Shown one piece after another: positions 27,815 through 35,816 of a DNA stretch of 64,000 bases; positions within the stretch are counted from its first letter, which is position 1, and the number at the start of each line of letters is the position of its first letter. The notes under the pieces are model-generated. The model did not search any database and was not told the DNA's origin. It saw nothing but the letters and a program-made list of their open reading frames with translations. The DNA comes from Chryseobacterium sp. G0201 (GTDB lineage Bacteria; Bacteroidota; Bacteroidia; Flavobacteriales; Weeksellaceae): positions 2,914,001-2,978,000 of the forward strand of contig NZ_CP033917.1 of NCBI RefSeq assembly GCF_003815655.1, in the 5' to 3' direction. The translations under genes and the position numbers were made by a program.

Positions 27815-28465
27815 ATGTTTAGTTACACAAAAAAATACGAAATGAAGCCACAATTGATCACAGGGGTACCCCCGCAAGAAAAAGGAAGTTTTCACGATAC
27901 GGAAAGTATTCGTTTAGCTAAAGATTTTGAAGATATAGTTGATTTGTATAAGACTTTAAAACATCGCCTTTTGTCAGTAAATTACTGGAATTATTATGCT
28001 AGTGGAGTTGGTGCGGATTTTAAACTGCACGATAAAAATGGGATTTTAAAAAAGAGATTACCTGAAAAAGGAGATTTCATTAGGATTGATATTCCAGGGC
28101 CGGGCAATTTTGAAGCAAGAGGGTTTGATTGGGTCGAGATAACAGATATGTATGAAAATTTATCTGCTAATGATGAAATTTTGGAGCAGCTGATTATTGA
28201 GTGTAAACCATCGGGGATACCGGGTAAAATAAATACGCACACCGCACACTTTTACACGGGAGATGCAAGCTCTACCTTTATTGTATCACGAGGGAAAGAC
28301 TTTATAAAAGCAGGTATTTACGGACGTAACGAGACACCGAATATGGATGCTCAGATCGCAGACAAAGCAAGGAATTTAGCTATTGCCCTTGGAGGAATGG
28401 TGGGAATTTCAAAAATTCAATGGAAAATTTTGACAGATGGGTTAGTTGAGTTTCGATCCTGGTGA
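27815..28465 (+). CDS. Conserved hypothetical protein
   Basis: 216 residues from 27815, or 207 from the ATG at 27842 (M-K-P-Q-L-I-T-G-V); the first directly follows the previous stop. No signal peptide or membrane segment. Segments such as W-N-Y-Y-A-S-G-V-G-A-D-F-K-L and T-A-H-F-Y-T-G-D-A-S-S-T-F look structured and conserved, but I cannot name the family. Context in the dehydrogenase/amylase run suggests a stress-linked role; this is inference only. Confidence 0.7.
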   Translation: MFSYTKKYEMKPQLITGVPPQEKGSFHDTESIRLAKDFEDIVDLYKTLKHRLLSVNYWNYYASGVGADFKLHDKNGILKKRLPEKGDFIRIDIPGPGNFEARGFDWVEITDMYENLSANDEILEQLIIECKPSGIPGKINTHTAHFYTGDASSTFIVSRGKDFIKAGIYGRNETPNMDAQIADKARNLAIALGGMVGISKIQWKILTDGLVEFRSW

Positions 28466-28573
28466 TATATAGATTTTGAAATCATATTAATTCTTCTAAA
28501 GAAAGTAATAATTACTATCTAAAAAAATGTTAGAGGGATTCTATTCTTTCTTATCATATAAATAGCTGAAGAG

Positions 28574-28603
28574 TAAAATTTAATAAAATTTAATAAAATT
28601 TAT
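28574..28603. repeat. Short tandem repeat
   Basis: About three copies of the 11-base unit TAATAAAATTT directly upstream of promoter site C. It is A/T-rich and could act as an UP-like or bendable element; length variation is possible. Confidence 0.6.
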
Positions 28604-28611
28604 GAATCGAT

Positions 28612-28656
28612 TATGATCATTGTCATAGGATTTGCCTTACTGAGCTTGTAGCTTTG
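28612..28656 (+). promoter_or_regulatory. Palindrome plus -7 box promoter (site C)
   Basis: TATGATCATTGTCATA (28612-28627), exactly 21 bases, then TAGCTTTG (28649-28656), followed at once by ATACACCAAATT and the ATG at 28681. Same layout as site B. Confidence 0.78.
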
Positions 28657-28680
28657 ATACACCAAATTAAAATATGTTAT

Positions 28681-28902
28681 ATGAAAGCAATAATCTCTTT
28701 AGCTCTTCTTCTCGGGCTTTTGACAATCAGTTGTAAAAAAGAAGTACAAACAGCACCACCAATTACTACTGATACATCTGCTACAGATTCAATGAATATA
28801 AATTCCACTCGGCCAGACACAACAGGTGCTACATCAAGAAATCAAAATGATAGTGTTGCCACTATTAAGATGAAGGATTCAGCTGGCGTGAGCTCTAAAT
28901 AG
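28681..28902 (+). CDS. Small Ser/Thr-rich lipoprotein
   Basis: 73 residues from ATG 28681; an earlier start at 28654 lies inside the -7 box. Lipoprotein signal ending T-I-S-C with Cys18. The mature part is only about 55 residues, rich in Thr, Ser, Asp and Lys and probably unstructured. No known domain. Its tight link to promoter site C (24 bases from box to ATG) suggests strong, regulated expression. Similar tiny lipoproteins are common in Bacteroidota stress regions. Confidence 0.78.
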   Translation: MKAIISLALLLGLLTISCKKEVQTAPPITTDTSATDSMNINSTRPDTTGATSRNQNDSVATIKMKDSAGVSSK

Positions 28903-29090
28903 GGACACGTATAATTTAACTTATTACAGAATAATAGAATAACTAAAAGTATTATTCAATCATGTTTCACACTGTTTCTACGGTGTGCGGGAATTGTATT
29001 GTCTAAACATTAAAAATAAACCGACTGTAGTCTGATACTAGTCAAGGACTGCGGTACATCACTAAATATTAATTTCAAAAAGTAAAATTT

Positions 29091-29924
29091 ATGAACACTA
29101 GAAATTCAAACAACAGAAGTTCAGGCAGAAATTCATCAGATGATGACCAATCAATGCTTGAGGAAGCGTACCAATTAGGTTATGAGCATGGTTATAACGA
29201 CGGAAGTGAGGATGAGGAGTACGATGATGATTTCTCAGATTTTGAAGACTATTTCGATGAGGAAGGAGGGTATGATGACGAAGATTATGATGACGATTAT
29301 GACGACGATGATGATTATGATTATGACGACGATGATGACGATGATGACGACGATGATGACGATGACGATAATAGGGGCAGAGGTTCAAGAGGCGGAAGCA
29401 GAGGTTCAAGAGGCGGTAGTCAAAACAGGGATAGTCAGGGAAGATTTAGTTCTGGTAGCAGAGGAAGTTCTGGCAGTAGCTCTCGTGGAGGATCCCGTTC
29501 AGGTTCTGGATCAAGGTCAGGAGGAAGCGGAAGATCTTCAGGATCCGGATCTGGGTCAGGATCAAGATCAAATTCAGGATCAGGAAGATCAGGATCAAAC
29601 AATGGAGGAAGCTCAAGAAACTCCAATTCAAGATCGGGCGGAAACAGTGGTTCAGGAAGAGGGCGTAGTTCAAGCTCCGGTACAGGAAATAGCCGTGGAT
29701 CAAACTCCGGTTCAGGAAGCGGCCGTGGCTCTAATTCTAACTCCGGGTCAGGAGGTAGTAAGAGAGGTTCTAATTCAGGAGGAGGAACATCAAAAAGAGG
29801 TTTTGCTTCAATGAGTAAATCTGAACGTACAAGAATAGCCAGAATGGGAGGTCAGGCTTCTCATGGTGGTGGAAGATCTTCAGGATCCGGCAGATCCGGA
29901 TTCGGAGGCAGACGTAATTCATAA
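29091..29924 (+). CDS. KGG-domain, low-complexity acidic and Ser/Gly/Arg-rich protein
   Basis: 277 residues in three parts. Residues 1-40 contain E-E-A-Y-Q-L-G-Y-E-H-G-Y-N-D-G. Residues about 40-95 are almost all Asp/Glu/Tyr with an Asp run of over ten. The rest is Ser/Gly/Arg-rich with S-K-R-G-F-A-S-M-S at about 240 and then R-I-A-R-M-G-G-Q-A, a KGG (stress-induced, acidophilic repeat) motif, near the C-terminus. The charge-block design (acidic then basic) is that of a disordered, possibly phase-separating or nucleic-acid-binding protein (inference). KGG proteins are known general-stress proteins in other bacteria. The coding sequence is repetitive, so copy-number errors are possible. Confidence 0.82.
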   Translation: MNTRNSNNRSSGRNSSDDDQSMLEEAYQLGYEHGYNDGSEDEEYDDDFSDFEDYFDEEGGYDDEDYDDDYDDDDDYDYDDDDDDDDDDDDDDDNRGRGSRGGSRGSRGGSQNRDSQGRFSSGSRGSSGSSSRGGSRSGSGSRSGGSGRSSGSGSGSGSRSNSGSGRSGSNNGGSSRNSNSRSGGNSGSGRGRSSSSGTGNSRGSNSGSGSGRGSNSNSGSGGSKRGSNSGGGTSKRGFASMSKSERTRIARMGGQASHGGGRSSGSGRSGFGGRRNS

Positions 29925-29937
29925 TTCTTTTTAGGCT

Positions 29938-29966
29938 GTCTCTGTGAAAAAGGGGCAGCCTTTTAA
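29938..29966 (+). terminator. Intrinsic terminator
   Basis: AGGCTG and CAGCCT arms around 29938-29962 followed by TTTT, directly after the KGG protein gene. Confidence 0.7.
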
Positions 29967-29987
29967 CCTTTTAAATCCCATTATCTT

Positions 29988-30575
29988 ATGGCAACTAAAA
30001 CAACAGAAAACACGACAACCGGTGCTGCTGACAAAAAAATGACAGTAGAGAATGCTACAGTAAAAGAAAGTGAGATGAAAAATGCTCCGCTGCATAAATT
30101 TTTTGTAGATGCACTAAAAGACATTTATTACGCTGAGCATAAATTAGTAGATGCGTTGCAGACTATGCATGACGCAGCAACAACCGAAGAGCTTAAAGAT
30201 GCTTTTGAGGATCATCAGTTACAGACTAAAAAGCATATAAGCCGCTTGGAGAAAGTTTTTAAACTCATTAATGAGAGTCCAGAGCAGAAAAAATGTGAAG
30301 CAATGGATGGATTGATTAAGGAAGGCGAAGAAATCATTAAATCTACGGAAGAAGGTACGATGACAAGAGATGCAGCTCTGATAATCGCGGCGCAGAAGGT
30401 AGAACATTACGAGATCGCAAGCTATGGAGGCCTAACGCAACTTGCTATTACTATGGGACACGATAAGGCTGCTGAGCTGTTAGAAAAAACACTGCAGGAG
30501 GAAGAAGATACAGATTATAACCTTACGGAGATTGCAGAGACTAACATTAATTTTGATGCCCAGCAGGAAGATTAA
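29988..30575 (+). CDS. YciE/YciF-type ferritin-like protein (DUF892)
   Basis: 195 residues. An unstructured Lys/Thr-rich tail of about 30 residues precedes a DUF892 four-helix bundle: F-V-D-A-L-K-D-I-Y-Y-A-E-H-K-L-V-D-A-L, L-K-D-A-F-E-D-H, I-A-A-Q-K-V-E-H-Y-E-I-A-S-Y-G and L-L-E-K-T-L-Q-E-E-E-D-T-D. The Glu and His residues match the di-iron-type sites of this family, though activity is unproven. In enterobacteria yciE/F belong to the RpoS and osmotic stress response. Own terminator at 30589. Confidence 0.92.
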   Translation: MATKTTENTTTGAADKKMTVENATVKESEMKNAPLHKFFVDALKDIYYAEHKLVDALQTMHDAATTEELKDAFEDHQLQTKKHISRLEKVFKLINESPEQKKCEAMDGLIKEGEEIIKSTEEGTMTRDAALIIAAQKVEHYEIASYGGLTQLAITMGHDKAAELLEKTLQEEEDTDYNLTEIAETNINFDAQQED

Positions 30576-30588
30576 ACATATAAAATTT

Positions 30589-30624
30589 AAACAAGCCATA
30601 CACTATCAGCTGTATGGCTTGTTT
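30589..30624 (+). terminator. Strong intrinsic terminator
   Basis: AAACAAGCCATACA (30589-30602) pairs perfectly with TGTATGGCTTGTTT (30611-30624); a T run follows. Confidence 0.92.
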
Positions 30625-30737
30625 TGAATAATATAAAGTAGCCTTCATTTAAAGAATAAACACTACCCTAATTTCGTTAATACATTAATGAAATACAGAT
30701 CAATTTTAAGTTCGTAAAATCTATATTATAAAGTATC

Positions 30738-31277
30738 ATGGAATTTAACAAGATCCTTTTGGAACAAATCAATGAAGAATTTATGAGTTGTGATCAAACC
30801 ATTTCCATTGCAGAAAGTGTTACCGCTGGTGCGATGCAGCTTGCGTTTTCGGAAATGACTAATTCAAAATTATTTTATAAAGGCGGTATCACGGTACATA
30901 CTCCTGATAAAATAGTAAAGCTTTTGAAGGTCGAGGCTTCGGAGATCAAAAATTCTAATTGTGTATCCAGCCTTATTGCTGACAAGTTGGGAGTGTATGC
31001 ATCCACAATGTTTGAAAGTGACTGGTGTATTGCTACATCCGGATACTGTACACCGGAAAGACATTCGGTATTTGAAATTTATGTCTATTACTCGATTCTG
31101 TATAAAAGACAGATTGTTTTTTCAGATAAAATAGAGTTCAATAACTATAAAAATAAACTTAGCCCTCTTTTTGTAAAGTTATATTACACGGAAGAGATTT
31201 TACGAAAATTTCTAAGCCATTTGAAACTGACCCTTATCCTAAACAGTAGAGAAACTAACGACAGATCAACATTATAA
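30738..31277 (+). CDS. CinA-family C-terminal domain protein (copy 2)
   Basis: 179 residues, paralogous to 23556-24056: both share S-I/V-A-E-S-V-T-A-G, L-Q/M-Q-F/L-A-F-S-E/Q-M, F-Y/F-K-G-G-I-T and V-K-L-L-K-V. Here the later T-S-G-Y-C-T-P segment again departs from the canonical T-G-x-A-G-P. The last 40 residues differ most. Two diverged stand-alone CinA domains within 7 kb is unusual and suggests duplicated roles under stress, perhaps in nicotinamide nucleotide repair (inference). Single gene. Confidence 0.8.
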   Translation: MEFNKILLEQINEEFMSCDQTISIAESVTAGAMQLAFSEMTNSKLFYKGGITVHTPDKIVKLLKVEASEIKNSNCVSSLIADKLGVYASTMFESDWCIATSGYCTPERHSVFEIYVYYSILYKRQIVFSDKIEFNNYKNKLSPLFVKLYYTEEILRKFLSHLKLTLILNSRETNDRSTL

Positions 31278-31390
31278 AAAGAAGAAATAAGTATAAAATT
31301 CAAGCCTGACTTTTAACTTACACGCTTTGCAAGACAGTCTTCAATTTTAAAGAATATGGTCTTAGAAAGTTCAATCCATATCAATTTATT

Positions 31391-32845
31391 TTAAAATTGT
31401 ATTTTAAATGGACCTTCAAAATAGGTTTCATACGTATCCAGGAGATTTCCTTCCTGATCATAAACTCCAAGTTTTAGATTTTGTTTTGACAGTGTTATCT
31501 GTTTTTCAGGAAAGCTTATGTTAATGGTTCCTTTCCCAATTTTGTCACGTTCGACTATTATTTTACTGGAAGCGCTGAAGGTAATTTCACCATTTGCTGG
31601 TTCTAATATTCGAATACTGACTACTTTTTTGTCATTTGTTTTATTTAGAAAAGTAAAGTTATAAGTATTGGTAATCTTTCCGTCCCGCACGAAAAAGGTA
31701 CTGCCTGCGGGTTTAATAAATTTGGCTTCCATATCGGCACGGTTGTAAAGAAGATATCCCAATAAAAATTGTAAAGCAACTAAAAGAATAACAAAACCTT
31801 TCATTCGCGCATTAAATTTAACAGGCTTACCGGTCTCTATTTCCTTTTCTGAAGCATATCGTATTAGTCCTCTTGGTAATCCTACCTTATCCATTACTTC
31901 GTCACATGCATCAATGCAAGCTGTACAGTTGACACATTCAAGCTGCTGACCATCTCTGATATCAATCCCTGTGGGGCAGACCACAACACATTGATAACAA
32001 TCAATACAGTCGCCTTTTCCCGCAGCTCTCCTGTCTTCACCCTTTCTCCATTTTGCTCTGTTCTCCCCTCTGTTAAAATCATAAAAAACATTGATCGTTT
32101 CTTTATCTATCAGTACTGCCTGTAATCTTCCGTAAGGGCAAACCAATGTGCATACCTGTTCCCTAAACCATGCAAAAACAAAATAAAATGCAGCCGATAG
32201 GAGAATCATAACTATGAAATTGGTCGGATGTTCAAAAGGCCCCTCTTGAACAATCCTGAAAACCTCCTTATATCCCACAATATACATAAACATAAAATGG
32301 GTAAAAATCAAAGAAAGTAAAATGAAGATGGACCATTTCAAGCTTCTTTTCCCTATTTTTTCAGCATTCCACTCCTGACGGTCAAGCTTCATCTGTCTGT
32401 TTCTATCACCTTCTATAGCATATTCAATTTTTCTGAAAACGTTTTCCAGAAAGATCGTCTGAGGACAGATCCATCCACAGAATATTCTCCCAAATGCAAT
32501 TGTAAATATAATAATGCATATTAATGATACGATTGCTCCCAAAGTGAGTATGAAAAAATCTTGAGGGTAAAAGGGCTGACCGGCAATAAAAATCTGACGG
32601 TTAAAAACATCAAATTGTAATGAGGGGTTACCATTTATCGTGATAAATGGGAGTGCAAAATAAAATAGCAGTAAACAAAAGGCTACTAAATTCCTGTAAT
32701 TGGTATATCTGCCTTTAGGCTTTTTGGGAAATACCCACTTTCTTTTACCGGATTGTTCCATTGTACCAATGGAATCCCTGTAAGTTTCCGGCTCTAATAC
32801 CTGTCCCTCGCCGCCTTTAAAATCTGATATATTATGATCTTTCAT
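31391..32845 (-). CDS. ccoG: CcoG-type cytochrome oxidase accessory ferredoxin protein
   Basis: 484 residues. Four or five membrane helices in the first 270 residues with C-G-W-I-C-P-Q-T and C-T-L-V-C-P-Y-G, then two 4Fe-4S clusters in C-I-D-C-Y-Q-C-V-V-V-C-P and C-V-N-C-T-A-C-I-D-A-C-D, and a C-terminal Ig-like periplasmic domain. CcoG (RdxA/FixG) reduces copper for assembly of cbb3 oxidase. No ccoNOP genes are in the window, so this is probably a second, orphan copy placed among stress genes. Likely co-transcribed with the FAD-Rieske and GlsB-like genes upstream. Confidence 0.93.
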   Translation of the reverse strand: MKDHNISDFKGGEGQVLEPETYRDSIGTMEQSGKRKWVFPKKPKGRYTNYRNLVAFCLLLFYFALPFITINGNPSLQFDVFNRQIFIAGQPFYPQDFFILTLGAIVSLICIIIFTIAFGRIFCGWICPQTIFLENVFRKIEYAIEGDRNRQMKLDRQEWNAEKIGKRSLKWSIFILLSLIFTHFMFMYIVGYKEVFRIVQEGPFEHPTNFIVMILLSAAFYFVFAWFREQVCTLVCPYGRLQAVLIDKETINVFYDFNRGENRAKWRKGEDRRAAGKGDCIDCYQCVVVCPTGIDIRDGQQLECVNCTACIDACDEVMDKVGLPRGLIRYASEKEIETGKPVKFNARMKGFVILLVALQFLLGYLLYNRADMEAKFIKPAGSTFFVRDGKITNTYNFTFLNKTNDKKVVSIRILEPANGEITFSASSKIIVERDKIGKGTINISFPEKQITLSKQNLKLGVYDQEGNLLDTYETYFEGPFKIQF

Positions 32846-32907
32846 GTGCTGTTTTTTATTTGATTACGGCTGAAATAAATGTTCACCAATGTTGAGGTAA
32901 TTGTCAG

Positions 32908-34428
32908 CTATTGAATTTCATTATCAATTTTTTTTAAATCCGACATTGCAGGTCCGTTGAGCAATTTGCCTTCAATATCAAAACGTGATCCGTGGCACGG
33001 ACAGTCCCAGGAAACTTCTGAAGGATTCCATGCCACATTACAGCCCGTATGGGGACATATGGGGCTTAGAAGATGTAATTCATTTTTACCATCGCGATAG
33101 GCCGCATACGTATTGCCGTCATGCTTGATTATTCTTCCCTCACCACTGCTTATCTCATTGAGTTCAGTAATTTTATCTGCCGAAAATTTATCTTTTACAA
33201 AATGCATAGAAGCATTGACCACTTCATCGAGAATGTTTCCTGCGCTAGCTATAGGCTTGATACGTGCCGGAGACAGGAGTTTGGCTAACTCTGTTATTTT
33301 ATTCTCCATTAAATCGGGAATAATCAGTGAGCTCATCGATCCGAAAGTCATTCCATTACCTGTGAAACCTGTAGAAATATAAATATTGTCTTCACCCGGT
33401 ATTTTTCCAATATAGGGTAAGCCATCTGCAGACTGATAATATTGAGATGACCATTTTGCCGTAACTTCTTTATACTTAAAATTGTTATCTACATATTCCA
33501 TGAGATCTTCAAAATGTTTTTCGGTATCATTTTCATCACCGGTTTTATGGTCGAAACCTCCCACAATTAGGAAGTAATTATTGTCTGATTTATGATAGCG
33601 GGCATAGTGATATGGATCATAAAGATCGGCAGTCTGCGCCATGGATTTTACAGGGTTGGCAAGCTTCAGAGTAACCGCATAGCTTCTATAAGGAGCCAAA
33701 AGAACACTGAAACGGTTGTTTCCTGGGGGAATATGGGTAGCCCAAACTAAATTTTTTGCCGTGAATATTGTTTGATTGTTGGTTGTAACCGTAACGATTC
33801 CGTCTTTATTTTTTAAATCTGTAACTTGTGCTCCTGTGACAATTGCTCCGCCTTGTTTAATGTATTCTTTGAGTAACTTATTGATATATCTGAGCGGGTG
33901 AAATTGTGCCTGACCTTTAATTTCAATGGCTTTTTCAAATTTCAGGGTAAATGGAATGCTGTAAACCTGTTGAGTATCTATTCCTACTTGATGATGGGCT
34001 TCTAAGATATCATCCAATTTTTTTGATTGCTTTCCATCAGTACTGAAAAGATAATAATTACATTCGTTAAAGTCACAAGAGATATGGTATTGCTGAATAT
34101 TATGTTTGATATACCGCACTGTTTCTTTTGCGGAATTGGCCAGTAATACCGCTGAGTTTTCCCCAAAATTTTTAATGATTTCGTCGTAAGATGAATCAAA
34201 AAAATTATTGATATGTGCAGTGGTTCCACCGGTTGTTCCAAATCCAGGATTTTCTTTTTCAATGAGAAGACAATTACGACCTCTATTCTGAAGTTCCTTT
34301 GCTAAAGTCACTCCTGTTATTCCTGCACCAACAATGATGGTGTCAAAATCATATGCTGTATAAGTTTGTAACGCTTCTTGCTCTATGTTATACTGCCATA
34401 AGCTTTTATTATTACCGTCTCTGTTCAT
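32908..34428 (-). CDS. FAD-dependent oxidoreductase with C-terminal Rieske domain
   Basis: 506 residues. N-terminal DAO-type FAD domain (V-G-A-G-I-T-G-V-T-L-A-K-E-L and L-L-I-E-K-E) and C-terminal Rieske 2Fe-2S domain from about residue 430: C-P-H-T-G-C and C-P-C-H-G-S give the two Cys and two His ligands. Such fused proteins (YhfW-like) are found in Bacillus and Bacteroidota; the electron donor and substrate are unknown. A GTGT/TTGG leader (reverse complement ACACCAA, 34447-34453) lies 18 bases before the start, as at other island genes. The gene order GlsB-FAD-Rieske-CcoG suggests one redox-related operon. Confidence 0.92.
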   Translation of the reverse strand: MNRDGNNKSLWQYNIEQEALQTYTAYDFDTIIVGAGITGVTLAKELQNRGRNCLLIEKENPGFGTTGGTTAHINNFFDSSYDEIIKNFGENSAVLLANSAKETVRYIKHNIQQYHISCDFNECNYYLFSTDGKQSKKLDDILEAHHQVGIDTQQVYSIPFTLKFEKAIEIKGQAQFHPLRYINKLLKEYIKQGGAIVTGAQVTDLKNKDGIVTVTTNNQTIFTAKNLVWATHIPPGNNRFSVLLAPYRSYAVTLKLANPVKSMAQTADLYDPYHYARYHKSDNNYFLIVGGFDHKTGDENDTEKHFEDLMEYVDNNFKYKEVTAKWSSQYYQSADGLPYIGKIPGEDNIYISTGFTGNGMTFGSMSSLIIPDLMENKITELAKLLSPARIKPIASAGNILDEVVNASMHFVKDKFSADKITELNEISSGEGRIIKHDGNTYAAYRDGKNELHLLSPICPHTGCNVAWNPSEVSWDCPCHGSRFDIEGKLLNGPAMSDLKKIDNEIQ

Positions 34429-34505
34429 AATAATTTTTTTTAGTGATTGGTGTAAAAGAAAAGTGCCGGCATACTTTTAATGAACCGACACCCAGGTGTA
34501 AATAA

Positions 34506-34763
34506 TTATCTTTTTTTAGTAAAGGCTCCATAAATGATCAGAACAATAATGGCTCCTAGAACAGAGATTCCTATAGTTCCCAGATCCCAGGGATTTCCAT
34601 CATCCCCAATTCCGAGTACCCCTGCAATAAAACCTCCTACCAATGCGCCCACTATTCCAAGAATACTGGTTGTAATCCATCCTCCGCCTTGATTTCCAGG
34701 CATTAAAAACTTGGCGATTGCCCCTACTATTAATCCAAAAAGGATCCATGCTAAAATTCCCAT
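34506..34763 (-). CDS. GlsB/YeaQ/YmgE-family stress membrane protein
   Basis: 85 residues with three short membrane helices rich in Gly: I-L-F-G-L-I-V-G-A-I-A-K, P-G-N-Q-G-G-G-W, T-S-I-L-G-I-V-G-A-L-V-G-G. This is the transglycosylase-associated (Transgly_assoc) family, induced by acid or general stress in many bacteria. The molecular function is not settled. On the minus strand, first gene of a likely operon; a TACATTTG -7 box lies upstream on the minus strand and palindrome site E farther up. Confidence 0.93.
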   Translation of the reverse strand: MGILAWILFGLIVGAIAKFLMPGNQGGGWITTSILGIVGALVGGFIAGVLGIGDDGNPWDLGTIGISVLGAIIVLIIYGAFTKKR

Positions 34764-34869
34764 AATATATTTTTTTGTGATAGTAATGTGGTTTGTGTTA
34801 GTAGGCAGAGAACCAAATGTATACCAATCAGATCCATCAACAGCAGCGGAAAATTAATAATTATTATAC

Positions 34870-34885
34870 TATGATTATGGTCATA
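34870..34885. promoter_or_regulatory. TATGA-type palindrome (site E)
   Basis: TATGATTATGGTCATA, the same class as sites A-D. For the minus-strand GlsB-like gene the nearest clear -7 box (TACATTTG) is 48 bases away instead of 21. This adds 27 bases, so a different activation geometry, or no direct role, is possible. Confidence 0.55.
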
Positions 34886-34953
34886 AATGATGTGAATTAT
34901 AGCGGAAACTTTCCAATTTTCAAAGAATTATAAAAACTTTCAAATAATAGAAT

Positions 34954-35792
34954 TTAATGAGGGTAAGAAGGACCGATGAAATAATGTTTTGCTGCGGTAT
35001 CTTGTATTCCATAATTAATTCCGATATCTAATTTAAAGTCTTTGACAACTTCTATTTGAATTGCAGCATTAATAAAATTGGAAAGCTCATGGGCTTTAAA
35101 ATTATAGGTGTAATAAGTTTCAGCTATCCAGTCTATTCCTTTTGATAATGGAGACTAATTGTCAATGTTTGCAGGAATTCAGTATGCATTTCCGGTTGAT
35201 CCAGATCCTTGAATCTATCCACTTCCACCTGTAGACCCAATTTCCATTTTCAGATAACTTATAGGACATAGATACAATTAGCCCACCTTCCAGGCAGCTC
35301 TCTTTATCATATTTTGAAGTAGGCAATTTGACGTAGGGAAGGATTGCCAGAGCAAAGTCACCATGGTCGTTTCCTATTACATTCTGTTTAATCCTGAATG
35401 TTATATCACCTATTCCGTCAGTTTTTACTCCAGAATTTGAAATTAGGTCTGTTCCTTTTGCCGGCCGTAGGTTTGAAAACCAATCTGTATGGCTGTGCTT
35501 CCCGTGATTCCAATTTTTAAATTTGCCTGATTGATCAGTAATGTGCTTGTTTCCAGTAAATCTGGTTTTTCTTTTATCAGCCTTATTATATCCGTTTCAT
35601 ATTGAATATGCCCAGCATCGATCGTGTAGGGAGATTCTGTAACATCGGGACGGTCAGTTTCCATTTCCCTCATATGCTCCTTTGGTACAGGATGAAAAAG
35701 TGAATAGTTCAGATGCTTTTGCTGTGCAAGGCACACCGCTGACAGACATACAACACTAAACGTTAACTTTAAAAAAAATGAAAATTAGTCAT
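34954..35792 (-). pseudogene. Outer-membrane MetA-type transporter, multiple frameshifts
   Basis: Read from ATG 35792: M-T-N-F-H-F-F then, after adding one A to the run of eight at 35771-35778 (plus strand), L-K-L-T-F-S-V-V-C-L-S-A-V-C-L-A-Q, a signal peptide. Next comes R-E-M-E-T-D-R-P-D-V-T-E-S-P-Y-T-I-D-A-G-H, the hallmark of transporter proteins of the phenol-degradation (MetA-pathway) type. Frames switch again near 35455 and 35250, and the end reads I-G-I-N-Y-G-I-Q-D-T-A-A-K before the stop at 34954-34956. At least three indels: inactive, or badly sequenced. Confidence 0.75.
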
Positions 35793-35816
35793 GGTTTTTA
35801 TTTTAAGTTTTTGAAA

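Noticed and set aside
29031..29046. Sixth regulator site (TGATACTAGTCA) upstream of the KGG gene
   Set aside because: Lacks the flanking TA/TA and has no TAnnTTTG box at 21-22 bases.
29098..29409. His-rich minus-strand ORF within the KGG gene
   Set aside because: It is the antisense shadow of the Asp-rich coding repeat and has no start context.
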